This document shows positions 1 through 12,200 of a stretch of DNA of 25,315 bases, one piece after another. The stretch comes from Chromera velia (Eukaryota; Sar; Chromeraceae), in assembly GCA_018398765.1 (NCBI GenBank), contig JAHBMJ010001239.1, positions 8,585 to 33,899 on the forward strand, in the 5' to 3' direction. The translations under genes and the position numbers were made by a program. Within the stretch, counting starts at the first letter, position 1; the number at the start of each line of letters is the position of its first letter. The notes under the pieces were generated by a model, which was not told the origin of the DNA, did not search any database, and was given only the letters and a program-made list of their open reading frames with translations.

Positions 1-318
1 GGGGGGAAGAGTCAGTCAGCGAGCAACCGTACGTCGCTATCTTGCTTCTCCTTCCCTCCTTCCTTCTTTCTGTTTTTGTCCCTTCTTTTCCCCTCCTCAA
101 GCCCTCTTTCGTTTGTCAATTCTACTTCACTGTTGCCCGGCAGTTGTCAGCGTTTCCTCGCGGCATCAATGAGGTCCCCCTCTACCTTTTCGTTGCTTCT
201 GTTCATGGCTGTGAGCGCATGTTTTGTGCCTCGTGACTGCTGCTGCTTCTTGTCAGTCACTGCCTCTCTTGTGCTGTATTGTGTGTCATTATCTTGCGTG
301 TACCTTTGATGTGTGCAG
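1..318 (+). other. Partial intron upstream of the START-domain exon
   Basis: This stretch is C/T-rich with no convincing coding frame, and it ends in a pyrimidine-rich tract followed by GTGTGCAG, a good 3' splice acceptor, just before the exon at 319. It is best read as the intron preceding the first visible exon of the START-domain gene. Any exon further 5' lies outside the window. The short open frames here have the composition of non-coding T/C-rich sequence. Confidence 0.5.
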
Positions 319-911
319 CTTGGCGACAGCCACGCAGTCCTTGCAAGTGCCTCTTTCCAGCACCCTGAGCTGGACCACCATCCTGTGATGCTCAAGGGTC
401 GCGTGCGCGCACATGCAGCAGTGAGTCAGATTAAGGGAAGGGGTGAGCTAGGGGAGCAATTCCTTTTTCAGGCAGGCTGTGTGTGCATGTAGCGGGCGAC
501 TTTTTCTTTCGTCGTGCTCTCATCCTTTCTTTCATTTTTTTCCTGCCTGCACCGCTTTCGGAAACTCGTTTCCTTTTTCTCCTTCTCTTCCCCCGCTGTG
601 TATCCGTCTTCATTTTTGTCCTCACTTCCTTTCCCTCTCTGTCTTTCTTTCTTTCTGTGCAGATCGGTGGGTACGACTGCCGTCGTCTTCCCAACGGGAA
701 GCTGAGGCTGACTGCCATCTGGCAATTGGACCTGAAGGTCCCTATGGCCCCCGACTTCATCGTCAAGCAGCTGCAGGCAAAGAGCGTGCACCATCTGGAG
801 AACCTTGTGGCCCGGTTCACCGGACAGGAGGTGCCTCATGTGGGGGGGAAGTCTACACGGAGACGGGGTGGGAGGAAGGGGGCGCACGGATTTGGAGGAA
901 AGCAGCATTGA
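319..911 (+). CDS. START-domain (lipid-transfer) protein, C-terminal two exons, 5' partial
   Basis: Two exons join in phase 0: 319-420, then 663-911 with the TGA at 909-911. The intron at 421-662 starts GTGAGT and ends TTTCTGTGCAG. The joined frame reads GRVRAHAA, then IGGYDCRRLP, then KLRLTAIWQLDLKVPMAPDF, followed by an amphipathic helix (FIVKQLQAKSVHHLENLVARF). This matches the end of a START/SRPBCC fold: a late beta-strand pair, a D-x-K-x-P turn, then the long C-terminal helix that closes the lipid cavity. START proteins bind and carry sterols, phospholipids or ceramides between membranes; the ligand cannot be told from this fragment. About 30 Gly/Arg/Lys-rich residues follow the helix, so the true end could differ if another splice removes them. 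The N-terminal part of the gene is outside the window. The domain call is by pattern recognition only. Confidence 0.55.
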
Positions 912-1970
912 GAGGGAGGGAGAGAGGGAGACGGCAGGCAGCAATCGAAAGAATGGAAAAGCGAGCATATTCGAAAGAGACGGGAGGGAAGAGTTGAGGA
1001 TCGTTGACCCCTGTGGAATTTTTGTTCGGGGAATCAACCAATCAATCAATCAAGGTGTTTGAGAGGGAGAAATGGCAAGGGGAGTCGACGCCCCCCCCCG
1101 AGTTTTTTCACGTGTTTGCATTCATTTATTTGTTGCCTTTCTTTCCCTGTGCCATAATCAATCGACCTTGAAAGGTCACGTGCATCGTTTTTGTTGATTT
1201 GATTTGATTCCTCAGTTGCATGCTCTCTTTTCAGTTGCATGATAATTAACGCATGTGTTCTTTCTTCATGGGTGGGTCCTCTGCATCGTGTCTTAATGTC
1301 CATGTGTGAGTGAGCAATGCATATGCATGGGAACGCGCTGCGGCTGCTGACGGCAAAAGGAGCTTTCGGATAACACGGCCTAATCTTGTGGGAGTTTTGC
1401 CCTCACTCTTCCTAGCTGAGTCTTCGTTTCGTTTCTTCCACATTCTCTGAGACTGAGAGCCTCCCAGAAGACACTCAAGCAGTGAGTCTGTTAACCAAAA
1501 GATCCTCGAGCAAGTCAGCCGACTGCCCGCCTTCAAATCAGCGAGTGCTGTGAAGTCAAGTCCTTCTGGTTCGACCTTAGTTCGTTGGCCCCTTCGTTCG
1601 TTCATTTATGCGTTAATCCATTTGTGCACATATTTGACTCGCCTGGCATGCGTGAGTCGTCGTTAATTTCTTGCAAATGACCTCTCTTTGAAGTGAGTTG
1701 AGTGCTCATGCGTACGTACGTGCCCTAGCTGGCAAACGGACACTCCACCGTGAGGCTCATCAGAATGCTCCACTGGTGGTGTCGAACTGCTTGCTTGTTT
1801 TCAAAAGTCGGAGGGACCTTTCCAGTATGCATCAATTCTGCGTATGGTGAGGCTGGCAGTGGTTGACCGACTGCTGCTTTCAATCCCTTCGTTCATGCAC
1901 TTGGTTGAATCTATAGGATTAAGTTGTATGTTTTCCTGAATCCGGTCTCAACTAGGGTCTCAATGATCAT

Positions 1971-1995
1971 TGATTGATTTGATTGATTGATTGAT
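1971..1995. repeat. TTGA/GATT microsatellite
   Basis: About six units of a TGAT/TTGA tetranucleotide lie in non-coding DNA just before the AT-rich island. Confidence 0.8.
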
Positions 1996-2069
1996 ATGTT
2001 CCGCCCTAGGGCCTTCCCGCTATGTCTATCTGTCGCCATCATATAGCAGGGAAGTTACGGGTAATATTA

Positions 2070-2460
2070 TTGAAGCGACTCAGAAATCAGATATATATTA
2101 ATTGAAAAAAAAATATAAATTTTGAGTTAATTGTGCATATAATACATAATATATATTTATTGATTTTTTTTTTTTTTGATTGATTTTTTTTATTTATTTA
2201 AAATTATTAAAGTTTACTAGTAGTTAGACTAAGTTAGTATGGTTGATACTAAAACCATTGATTCAATATATTAGTAGTAAACTGAAACATAGCTTGAATC
2301 TTTTGTTACATAATTTTAAAGTGATGTGTTATACTTTTTTATTCATACAATGTTAATTGTTTTGGAACGACTTTTTCAAGTCTTTTTACTAGTTTTTTTA
2401 TGATTGTTCTGCTCGATTGTTCAGACTCTTTCAATCTAGCTTTCAATGGTTTACAACTAT
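2070..2460. repeat. AT-rich island
   Basis: Composition drops abruptly to strongly A+T (long T runs at 2166-2177 and 2188-2195, ATATATATT-type tracts), while sequence on both sides is near 50% GC. It has no coding frame. Similar islands occur at about 14880-15260, 17520-17700 and 18190-18700. It could be a decayed mobile element, an inserted organellar fragment or simply a low-GC isochore patch. Confidence 0.5.
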
Positions 2461-3269
2461 AGGTGATTGACAATGTGCACTTTTGCCTTCAAAGACGAAA
2501 AAAGGTTTGCGAGTCTTAAAATAGTAGAAAACACACAACGACTTCCATTTGTTACACCGCCGGTTTACCTGCACGCACGCGTTGCCATACAACACAAGGC
2601 ATGCAGTCACCTAGGCAGTCACAAAGCAGTCTCATGCGTCATGCACGCTGTACACACGCGGCAACGCGATCGTACAAATCGATCCGGAGTCGCACTATTG
2701 AGCGGAGATTTGAGCAGCCGCTTGACCGCTTGCACAAAAATGATTAAACAATCTGAGGTGTGATCGCTTTTGACGACTCAATGACGACCTGGCACCTGAA
2801 TGATCGGGGCCTTCCACGAGGAAGCGCTAGAGAAAGCGCGAGGGAGAGGAAGAATGGCGACAACTCTTTCGAGCTGCCAACACGAAGTTAGTCTGAACCC
2901 GGCCCAGCTACTCAGTGTCCCCCCGAGCTCCCTCCTCTCGCAATCAACCTGCACGCACAACACACGCATCGAAGAGATAATGTGTAAGTCAATGCTTTGC
3001 ACACAAGTCTGCCACTTTGCCAGTACAATCCGTGAATAGATGGGAAGCCTAAAAAACCAAGCTGTCGTCTACCAAAAACAAGAACAGACATCTGAGATTC
3101 TCTGAATCGGTTATGCACGGACAAACCAGGCCATCACACTCTGCCAGGTCTCTCTTATGCTTCTATTGAATCCAATTTTTTTTTTTTTTAAGAAGAGCCC
3201 CAAACCAGAGTGCACAGTCTGAACCTCTGCATGTACCCTTTTCCTGTCCCATCCCATTCATACCTGTTT

Positions 3270-6200
3270 TCAACTTCCTCTCTCTCCTTCAGTGGCAGCC
3301 AATTTTTTCAGAATGTCCTCTGTCTTCTTGCAAGCGTCGTCGACCTTTTCGAGCAGCTCTTTCCCTGTCAGGCTCTCTTTCGGCAAAGGAGGAAAAGAGG
3401 AAGAAGAGGAAAGAGCCTCCTCCCCCCCCATCTGATGCTCCAAGAACCCCTCCCACTTTCGCATCTCCTTAACCTGCTCCCAGGACTTATCAGGCAGAAA
3501 GTACTCGGAGCTCTTCACCAACAGACCCAACAGAGCTCCAACATCGACACGAGACTCTGACCCCCATGGAAAAGGGCCCTTGTGGAGGACGTCTGTTCGA
3601 ATGACGTCAATGAACCCTCTCTGTGACCCCCCCTCCCCCTTCCCCATACTCGAAAGAACACTCTCGAGGGCCCGGAGGACATTCAATGCCTTCTCCTTCT
3701 GCTGCACAGTCAGGGGGGGTGGTTCTTTCGTCTGCTTGTCGGACGCCTGTGCGGTTGGCGCAGCTGCGGTATGCTGATGATGAAAGGCCTGTTTGAACAA
3801 GGCGGACACCGGCTTCACAAGTCTACAGAGACAGTGAAAGGAGGGACGGAAACCAAACGCATGAGGCAAACCTGACTCCGCCCCCCCCGAATTCAATAGG
3901 CGCCCCGACTTAAGGGAAAGGAGCGAGACGGCCCGGAAGAAGGCCAGGAAGAATCGGAGCAGAGGGAATGAACTGCTGGATGGCGGAATTGGGTTTGCCT
4001 GGAAAGCCTTTGCGAGGGGTAAAACGAGGGGAAGAAGACCATACGGATCGTCTGTCTGACCCCCTCCGCCCCCCCTCCCCCCTGCGAGACGGTCCTTGAC
4101 CTTCTGAACCCCGCACTTCCAGTCAGCCTGATCCAGGCATAGGAAGACGAAGTCTAGCACGAGGCAACGAAGGATCCGAGAGAGATCAGTGACGGTGGCA
4201 GTGTCTTCACCACATTTCTCTGCTGTTACCACGCAGTATTCTGCAGAAGTGGCCAGCAGAGAAATCCAGTACTCAACGTGGGAAGATGCCCCCCCTGTCT
4301 GAGCCTGAATCTTCCAGAGACAACGGGCAAGACAGGCACGGAGGGAGACGAAAAGCTCGCAGACTGATGCGCGCTCATAAAGATTCCCCTCCACCCCTCC
4401 TCCCACGGTGGCTGTCAGGAGACTGTCGCACAGAGCCTCCTCTCTTGCCATGTCATTCCATGAGTGAGGTGCTTTGATGGTTTTCTGGGGGGGCGGCGGC
4501 ACTCGCCCGTCGACAGTGAAGGGGAGTTTTTCTTTCAGATACCTGCGCGCATGGACACACGCGCACACACAGACAAACACACAGACAGACTGCATGGTTT
4601 CTTTCTTTCTTTTCAGTTGCCCATCCACAGACAGACCGAAACAGAAAAGCACGCAGACGCTCACTCTCACTCTCTCTCTCACACACATACAGACACACAG
4701 AGAGAGAAAGAGAGAGAAATGGAAGAGCTGCCTGGGACAGATAGCCACTGAAGAAAAAAAACAAAAAAGAGGAAGAGACGGGCAGGACGGCTTTACGACA
4801 GAACTCAGAGAAGCTGTGCATGCATTTCTGTGTGAAAGGAAGGAAGGAAGGAACTTGATGAAGCCTTCAGGCAACCCAACTGACCCTTCAGGCCAAGAGA
4901 GCCAGTATTTCTCAATGTACAGGGCCATCTGTACGAACAGCAGCCGCTTCCCCCTCGGTCCTTTCTTCGACCTAAACACTTTCTGAAATAACGCGAGGGA
5001 CCAGCTGCTGGCTTTTCTGCTGTCTTCTTCTTCACCGTCTAATCGTCTCAGCTCTTGCACTCGGTGTATGTGCGCACGCGCTCTCTGTACGGGAAAACTC
5101 AACCCGTAAGGGGACCCATCGAGAGTTGTCAGGACGACCAAGTGCGAGAAGGGGACCTGCCGGTTGCGAATCACCTCGTCGTACTTGTGAGTCAGAAAGC
5201 CGAACAGCCTCCCCAGAGAAGAGGGGGGAGAGGAAGAGGACTCTGAGGAAGAAGGGGGCTTGTCGATAGTCAGGAGACCTGAGGGACAAGCACAGTAGGA
5301 AGAAAGCGGGTTTGCGCTATCAGTCAGAGTATTCTTTCTGCACATCAGCATATTCACCTGAACCCAAGAGGCCGGCCGGGTGAAAAGAAAAGAAAAGCGT
5401 GTAGGCGGAGGATACATGCAGCGAGGGAGGGAGGCTGCAGATGCAGGCACAAGAAGAAAGGCTGAGTCCCTGCAGGGTCATAATCGAAACGGGTGAAGAG
5501 CAAATCTGTTCGCCTGTGTGCATGTCGGAATCATTTTCCGTTCTTCCTCCTCATCAGTACTGCCTAAGGAACTCGAGTAGTCACTGCCTAGTATCTCACT
5601 AAGAAATGACTCACCATTTCTGTCCGTCAACAATGTTGCAGCACAGCCGACAGCGAAAAGGTAATCGAGTTTCGCTTGGTCTCCCTCCCTCTCGTTCAGA
5701 AAGTTACACACCCATTCGCCCCTCCACCCCGACGCCTCCTTCGTCACTTCCACGATCACATAAACGGCCGCCGTCCAAAGGAGCGACACGGGATCCTGAT
5801 ATGCCGCATTGCTGCCGTCTCCGATCACGTCAAGGTCATGTCCCAAAACCCAGGACAACGCCTGGCGACAACAGGCCACAGGGACCGAATCGTCGCCCAA
5901 CTCGAACGCTGCATCCACACACCCATCCATCCATCCATCCATCCATCCAACCATGCATGATTCAATTTTATGGAGGTGGAACAGAAAAAAAAAACACACG
6001 CACCAGACAGAATACCAGACCAACGAGAAGGGTACCAACATTCAGAGTCCTCAGGAGTGGCTCTCTGTATGGAAATCTTTGTCCTTCGGCGTCAATTAGT
6101 ACATTTCCACTGTGCTCTGCTGTTTTTCTTCTTCGTCCCGTCAGAACAGCGCACAACAAACCCAAGAGCACACCAAAATGACTGCAACCCGTGGTCACTT

Positions 6201-9200
6201 GTGTCATCTCTTCTCGCTCTCAAACTGTGGCAGTCAGACAACTCCAGAACCTTCTTTGCTTCAAAAATTCGAAGCACAAAGGCACAAATGAAACGAAGTG
6301 ACCGCCAAGCAAGTCCAAGTACGCTCCCCCCCACGCCCATATACAATTATATCCTCCGACCGACCGACCGACCGACCGACCCTCGATGATTTGGCAGATT
6401 CCGTCGATGATCTCGGGGTCCATGCTCACACCCGCAAGAGCGGGGAGGCTGACAAGAATGTCGCATGCAAATAAATGTCTTGCGACCATGCGCACTTTCC
6501 TGAACGCCCGTGTAGCCTCCTCGTTCCCCTCTGCGCGTCTCTCGAATTCTTGCAGGTATGCGAGAAACCCCACCATCGCCCCCCCGTCCCTGCCCTGGCC
6601 GTCCTCCCCCAAAAGGAACAACTTAACTTCCTCCACCACTTCCCGACCGACCAAGAGGTCCATCTGCAGACCCTCAGTCCGAAACGGATCGGACCTCCTC
6701 AAGGGAGGAGAGCAAACAAGGGCACAGTCAAGGCAAGACCTCAACAGCTCTTTCGGTCGGTAATGGATGAACCTCCAAAACTCCCTGAGAGTCTCCTCCA
6801 TCTTCGTTGCTGCCTCCTTCGCGTGTTCTGCTGCTTCTCTTGCCTCTGGAGGTGGGGGAGCTTTGAGGAGACAGGCTTCTGCGTGGACCTTCAAGCGGAT
6901 GAGACTGAGAAGCGTGGGGCCCCGGAAAGAGGTCAAACGGAGTGAGGGGGTGAAGGAATGAATAAGGAAGGGGAGCGAGGAGTGGATCTCGCGGCGTGAC
7001 AGCGAGGTGTCGGAGAAGTTATCGAGGACCTGACCAGGCAGGCAAAGACGGACGGTTTCAAGAATCAACTCTCCCCTGTCTGCAATGTACTCCCCGCTCT
7101 CCTCCCCTTTGATCGCGAAAGCAGAAACAAAATTGTCCAACCGAAAGAAAGAGGCAGTGGTTCGAACGGACTTCAGTTGCTTCAGCACCTTCCACTGTTG
7201 CTGCAGGGGGAAAGAGACTCAGAAAAGGGAAGACAGCAGGGAGCAAGCGGATGAGCTTAGCAAAGAAAAGCGAGAAACATGGAACGAGTTTATCCCACAC
7301 GAAATTGGATGGCAACAAAACCGAAACGTAACTAATCGGATGCATGGATGGGGAACAAAAGAAAAATCGTCAGTCACGATGAGCAGGAATTTTAGGCCGC
7401 CAAGCTGACGGAGACAGAAGAATCAGTACATGCGTGTAGTCACACAACCCCTCTCTCCGAAGGAACGCATACGCAGGATGAAAACAAGGTGGAAACGCAG
7501 ACACAAGAGAAGCACAAGATGCAAAACAGCAAGCAGGTCATGGAAACTAACAGAAAGAGCTCGGATATATCTGTGCCGGACAGCAAGCAGACCCACCTCC
7601 CATCCGAACAGCTTTTCGAGTTCTGCCAAGATGGTTGGGGACACCTCTCCCCTCACAGTGTCCTCCATCCATTTTTCGAATCCCTCCACTCCCACTCGAA
7701 TCTGCTCAGAGACCCGACGAGCCTGTTTGAGGACTTCAATCACACCCACCACAGGGAGTGTCTCACCTTCCTCCCCATCCTCTGACTGACGACATCCGAG
7801 AGGGAAGAGACGTCTGCCCTTAGAGGTCTTTCCGAGAACCAAGTTGAGAACAGACTGGAGGTCAAGGTGGCCGATCTCAAATCGGCGATTCGGGTTGCGC
7901 ATCAAACGGGGGCCCAGTAGGGTGAGTGAGAATGCAAAGGACTTGCACAGAGAAGCACCGAATTTCCTCTTCCTGCCTCTCTCTGTGCTCCCCCCACTTT
8001 CCGCACTCGACTGAACTAGGCGATCCGACCACTTCTTCGTTTTGTCTGTCAATTTGTAGAAAGAAGGAGGCGAGACCCCCATACAGATGCATGCCAAGGA
8101 AGCAAGCAGTGACAAAAGCAGGGGGGCATAGCTCGAATCCGAGAGGGAGGTCTCTCCTCCCTCCAACTGTCTGCAGAGATCTGTCACGATGTTCTCGAGG
8201 TTTTCTTGAAAGACAGACCAGTCCAGAGCAGACTTGACAAAAGAACAGGGAAGGTCTTGTCGACCACACGCGAGCGCAAGACAGAAAAGAAAGAGTGTGT
8301 GATCAACGAACGACCCCCCCTCCTTTGTTGAAGACAAACGAGACTCAACGAACTGGAACACACGCTCTGCCCGTCCCCTTCCCGTGCCCCCCCCCTCGGC
8401 TGCCCCCCTCAGGTCGACAACGACCCTCCCGAGGGAATCTGCCAACGCGACCACATCGAGGATCTCAGCAAACAGAGCGGACTCGCCCTTTGCCTGCACG
8501 CACGCACACAGCCAATTCTCAATCAAGGAGGAAGGGAAACCGAGGTGGTCGGATACCAGATCTAGAGTGTCAGAGACATGACGCACTTTTCTTTTCTTTC
8601 CCCTCCCTTCTTACTTTGACAGACAGACGATGGACGGACGGACGGACTGACTGACAGATAGACAAAGAGACCGCCAGCCAAATAGACGCAGACAAGTACA
8701 CTGGGACAAAAAGACAGGCTGAAAGTCACACAAACGAATGAACACCCCGGACGTAAATAGGCATACCAAATGCATGCACAAACAGACGCACACGTGGGAA
8801 AAATGCAGACCGACCGACCATCCAGAATACGACCCATTTCTCCGCCCTCTCCCCGAGGCATTCGCTTTCAACAAGAGAAGCAACGGACGTCTCCCCCCAC
8901 ACCCGTCTCCACTCCTGCGTCTCCTGCTGCAACGACTCCAGATTCACGTGCCCACACTTCACAAGCTCACTCTCTTTGTTGGAGGAATCGAGACCCCCTC
9001 CCGTTCTTCCCCTTACCGGCGCACTGGCTGCAGGTCTCATCGCTTCTTCCAACACTCGCACGTTGACACAAGGAACACCCCAGCTGACTGTGTGACTGAA
9101 CGCGTAGAATCTCTCCAAGGCAACGTACACAAGCTCGGAAGTGCCGCCCCCCCCCGACTCGAGAAGGTCGGTCACGTGGAGGACCGTGAAGTCCTTCACA

Positions 9201-12200
9201 CACTTTCGAAGGAGGACGCTCACAACAGAGGACGACACTGCGAGGGCAGAGAGATCGTATGGGTTCTTTCCGTCGAAAGGGATGGCACCGCTCTCAACGG
9301 CAGCAGAGAGGAGGAGACGGGGAACGAAGACACTGCAGAAGGAGCGCCACTCCTTGGCAGGTTTCGCGAGGGCGTTTTTATCTTTCAATTCTTTCTTTGC
9401 CTCCATCCACACCCTATCACACACCTCCGTGAGGGAAGACACCAGAGAACTCCCCCAGTCCCCAATCTCGGTGATGCCCCCAGAAGGACAGGGACAAACC
9501 AACAATACCAGCCGGAGTGCAAGCAGCATCAGGCGACTCGCACCTTCTTGCTCTTGCGCTGCCTGAGGGAACGCTCCCCAGGCCCCCCTTCCCCTTCTGC
9601 TGCCCACCTCAGGCGACTGACGGCAACAGAAGGCAAACCGTCGGAGGGCTCTGAGGCGGCGGCCTCCATTGTTGCCCCCATTCTCTCTTCTTCCCCCCTG
9701 CCCCCCCTCGCCCCTCCCACTCTCCTCTTCTTCTTCCTCTGAAGACTGGGGGGTCGGAATCACCCCACAGAGAGAAAAGACCCCCAACGCCAGGGGAGTG
9801 AACAGGAGGACAGGGATGCGGCTGCAGAGAAGGAAGACATCAAGGGAAGGGGGAAGGGGGGGGAAAGGGGGATGTAGGGTATAAGGTGAAAATTCAATGC
9901 ATTCGTCCGAAGAGGGCAGTGATTCGAACGAGGGCAGGAACACGCCGAAAAGAAGCAGAGCACTGTGCCATGTGGGCTGAGACAGATAACCAATCATCTC
10001 ATTTGGCTTACTCCCCCCTCCGACATTTCAGCTTTCTTTTCCCCTCCTTTCTTCCTTCCGTTCCTTTTTTCGTTCCCGTTCCCCCACTGCTTTGTTCCAT
10101 GCCTCTTTGCAGCTGCCTTCTGCTTGTACAATTTGCTTCCAGGGTCAATAGACGACACTCATTGTGTATGGATCGGAGGAATGCGTTTGGAGACTAAGTA
10201 TTGATTTCATGATGGCCTGTATGCTGATTATCCAGACTAACCGACTGACTCACTGGCAGACTGACTGAGTGAGTGATTTACAAGCAGGCACGCAAACATA
10301 AAGGAAGGCAGGTAGACGCAAAAATGAATTGACAAAGGCACAGGCAGACACAAGAAAGAAAGGGGGAGAGAGAAAGGGAGAAGAGCAAGAGACGAAAAGA
10401 AACCACAAAAAAAGGAACAATCAGAGAGAAGTGGCACGTTCCCATTTGACGACGTCCTCATCAAGACAAACTCACTCACATGGGCTTCCACGACGCCGCA
10501 GGACCCGCGTGTCGTTCTGCGTTCTTCATTACTCTCTCTGCCGATCGAAGCACTGCAATTGCAGTCGCAACACTCCAGAGAACCCTTGCCTCCCCTGGAG
10601 GAGGAGCGGCAGCCCCCTCATCCTCCCCCCCCCATATGAGCCCCAACCGGACCCAAAAAGAGCGGAACGAGGGAGGACCCGAATTCCCCCCCCTCCCCGT
10701 CTCCCCCCCCGAAGGGAAGGACGGCCGTCTCCGTGCCGTCTCCGCATGATGCGGGAGAAGGTCTAGAGACAACGCACGAGCAAGGGGAGTTTCCCACCAC
10801 TCCGTCACTGCCCGCGTCACAATCTCGAGACCCACTCTCCCTTCCTCCTGACTTCGTTCATCCATAGTTCCCGCTGCTGCCGCTGCCTCTGCAACGAAGC
10901 TGTGGAGGTACCGCTCGTTTCTCTGCAGCAGGAGTGCAAACTCCCTGCAGTCCTCTTCCCATCTCTGCTCTGTTGTCCTCAAACCGATATCTGTCCACTT
11001 TTCGAGAGTGGATCGGAGAACGTTCTCGACTCCTATTCGTCCAAGAACCAAAACCCCCTCCGTACCCCCTTCAACCCCTCCCTCTCCCTCTGTTGAAGGA
11101 AGGACAAAAGGACGGAGAAGAGACCTCAGGGGGTCAAGAAGACGATTGAGAGACTCAGGGAAGACCTCAGAGGAAATGAAGGGAAAGGGATCAGAACACC
11201 CTCCGAAAAACAAAGGCCGTTCAAGGAGTGACATCACTGTCTGGTCCCTCTCCCCCCCCTCCCCTTCACTGCGGAGTCTAGGAGATGAAGGAGACAGACT
11301 GCTGCTGGACCCCCCTATGATCTCATCTCCCATCACCCCCTCTCCCGCCTGTGGCATCGGCTCGTCATCGTCGCTCTGGGCTTTCTCCCTTTTCCCTCCT
11401 CTCCCCCTGCGAGGACCGATATCTTCCCCCCACAGCCACCCGCCTCCTCCCCCCCCTCCCCCTCCGCCCCCCCGACCTCCTCGAGCACGCGCACGGCGCC
11501 TCGCAGCATCCGCTGCAGCAGCAGCAGGGGGCCGCTTCTGGTTGGCGCTTTCAGAAAGAGCGGTTGTGAATAGATCTGCAAAAGGTGAGGTAGCAAGGTT
11601 GTTTTCCTCCTGTGGGTGGAGAGCGATGAGACGGCGGCTGTCACCCGACAGCACTCTCTGAACACCCGTCGGATCCACACAGAGACGCTTGTTCTTTTGA
11701 TTCCGACCCGCGGCAGCGGCACCACCAGGGGGAGCACGGTGTCCCCTTCGGTGGGGAGGCAGACGGGGGTCGTTCTTGGCTTTTCCCTTCTTTTTATATC
11801 CGTCTCCGTCTCTGTCCGTCTGTTTTCTTTCTCGAGATCGCCCCCGTTTCTGTCCCCCCTTAGGACTGTCTGATATCTCTCTAAGGGGGTCTCTCAGACG
11901 TCTCCGTTCTCTCTCCTCCCGCTCCCTTCGCTTTCTCTCGTCTCTCTCTTCATCGTTCTCTCTTATTTTCTTTTGCTTCCTCACCTCTTTCACTTGAGCC
12001 GCATCACCATACAGGCAACCCGTTTCGTTAATACTGCCGTCACTGTGCTCCGACAAATCTTCACTATCGCTAACGACAAAGTCAGTGTAGTCTCTATCGG
12101 CATCGGAACCTTCGAGGTCAACGCCAGACAGCAGGGAGCTACCGGAGGAGCGGGAGCAATCGCGTGGTGGTCGCCTATCATCCCCTTCCTCCTCGAGGAC

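Larger units (their letters stand above)
912..3269. other. Intergenic region between convergent genes
   Basis: This is the shared 3' flank of the START gene (+) and the giant gene (-). It holds a short CAAT-type tract near 1034-1054, a C-run near 1090-1098, a TTGA microsatellite, and an AT-rich island at about 2070-2460. I see no ORF with protein-like composition. The open frames at 2467-2763 (+) and 2778-3039 (both strands) start at weak codons and show no recognisable motif. No RNA gene was recognised. Confidence 0.5.

Noticed and set aside
2467-2763. 98-codon ORF next to the AT-rich island
   Set aside because: It begins at a TTG, has no motif and no splice context, and is rich in Cys/His as expected by chance.
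5923-6381. Possible CRISPR-like or satellite array from regular tetranucleotides
   Set aside because: These are simple intronic microsatellites without spacers; nothing in the window resembles a CRISPR array.
8738-9742. 334-codon plus-strand open frame
   Set aside because: It lies antisense to the Leu-rich coding exons of the giant gene, is rich in Arg/Pro/Ser/His as expected for a complement of coding sequence, and has no domain pattern.
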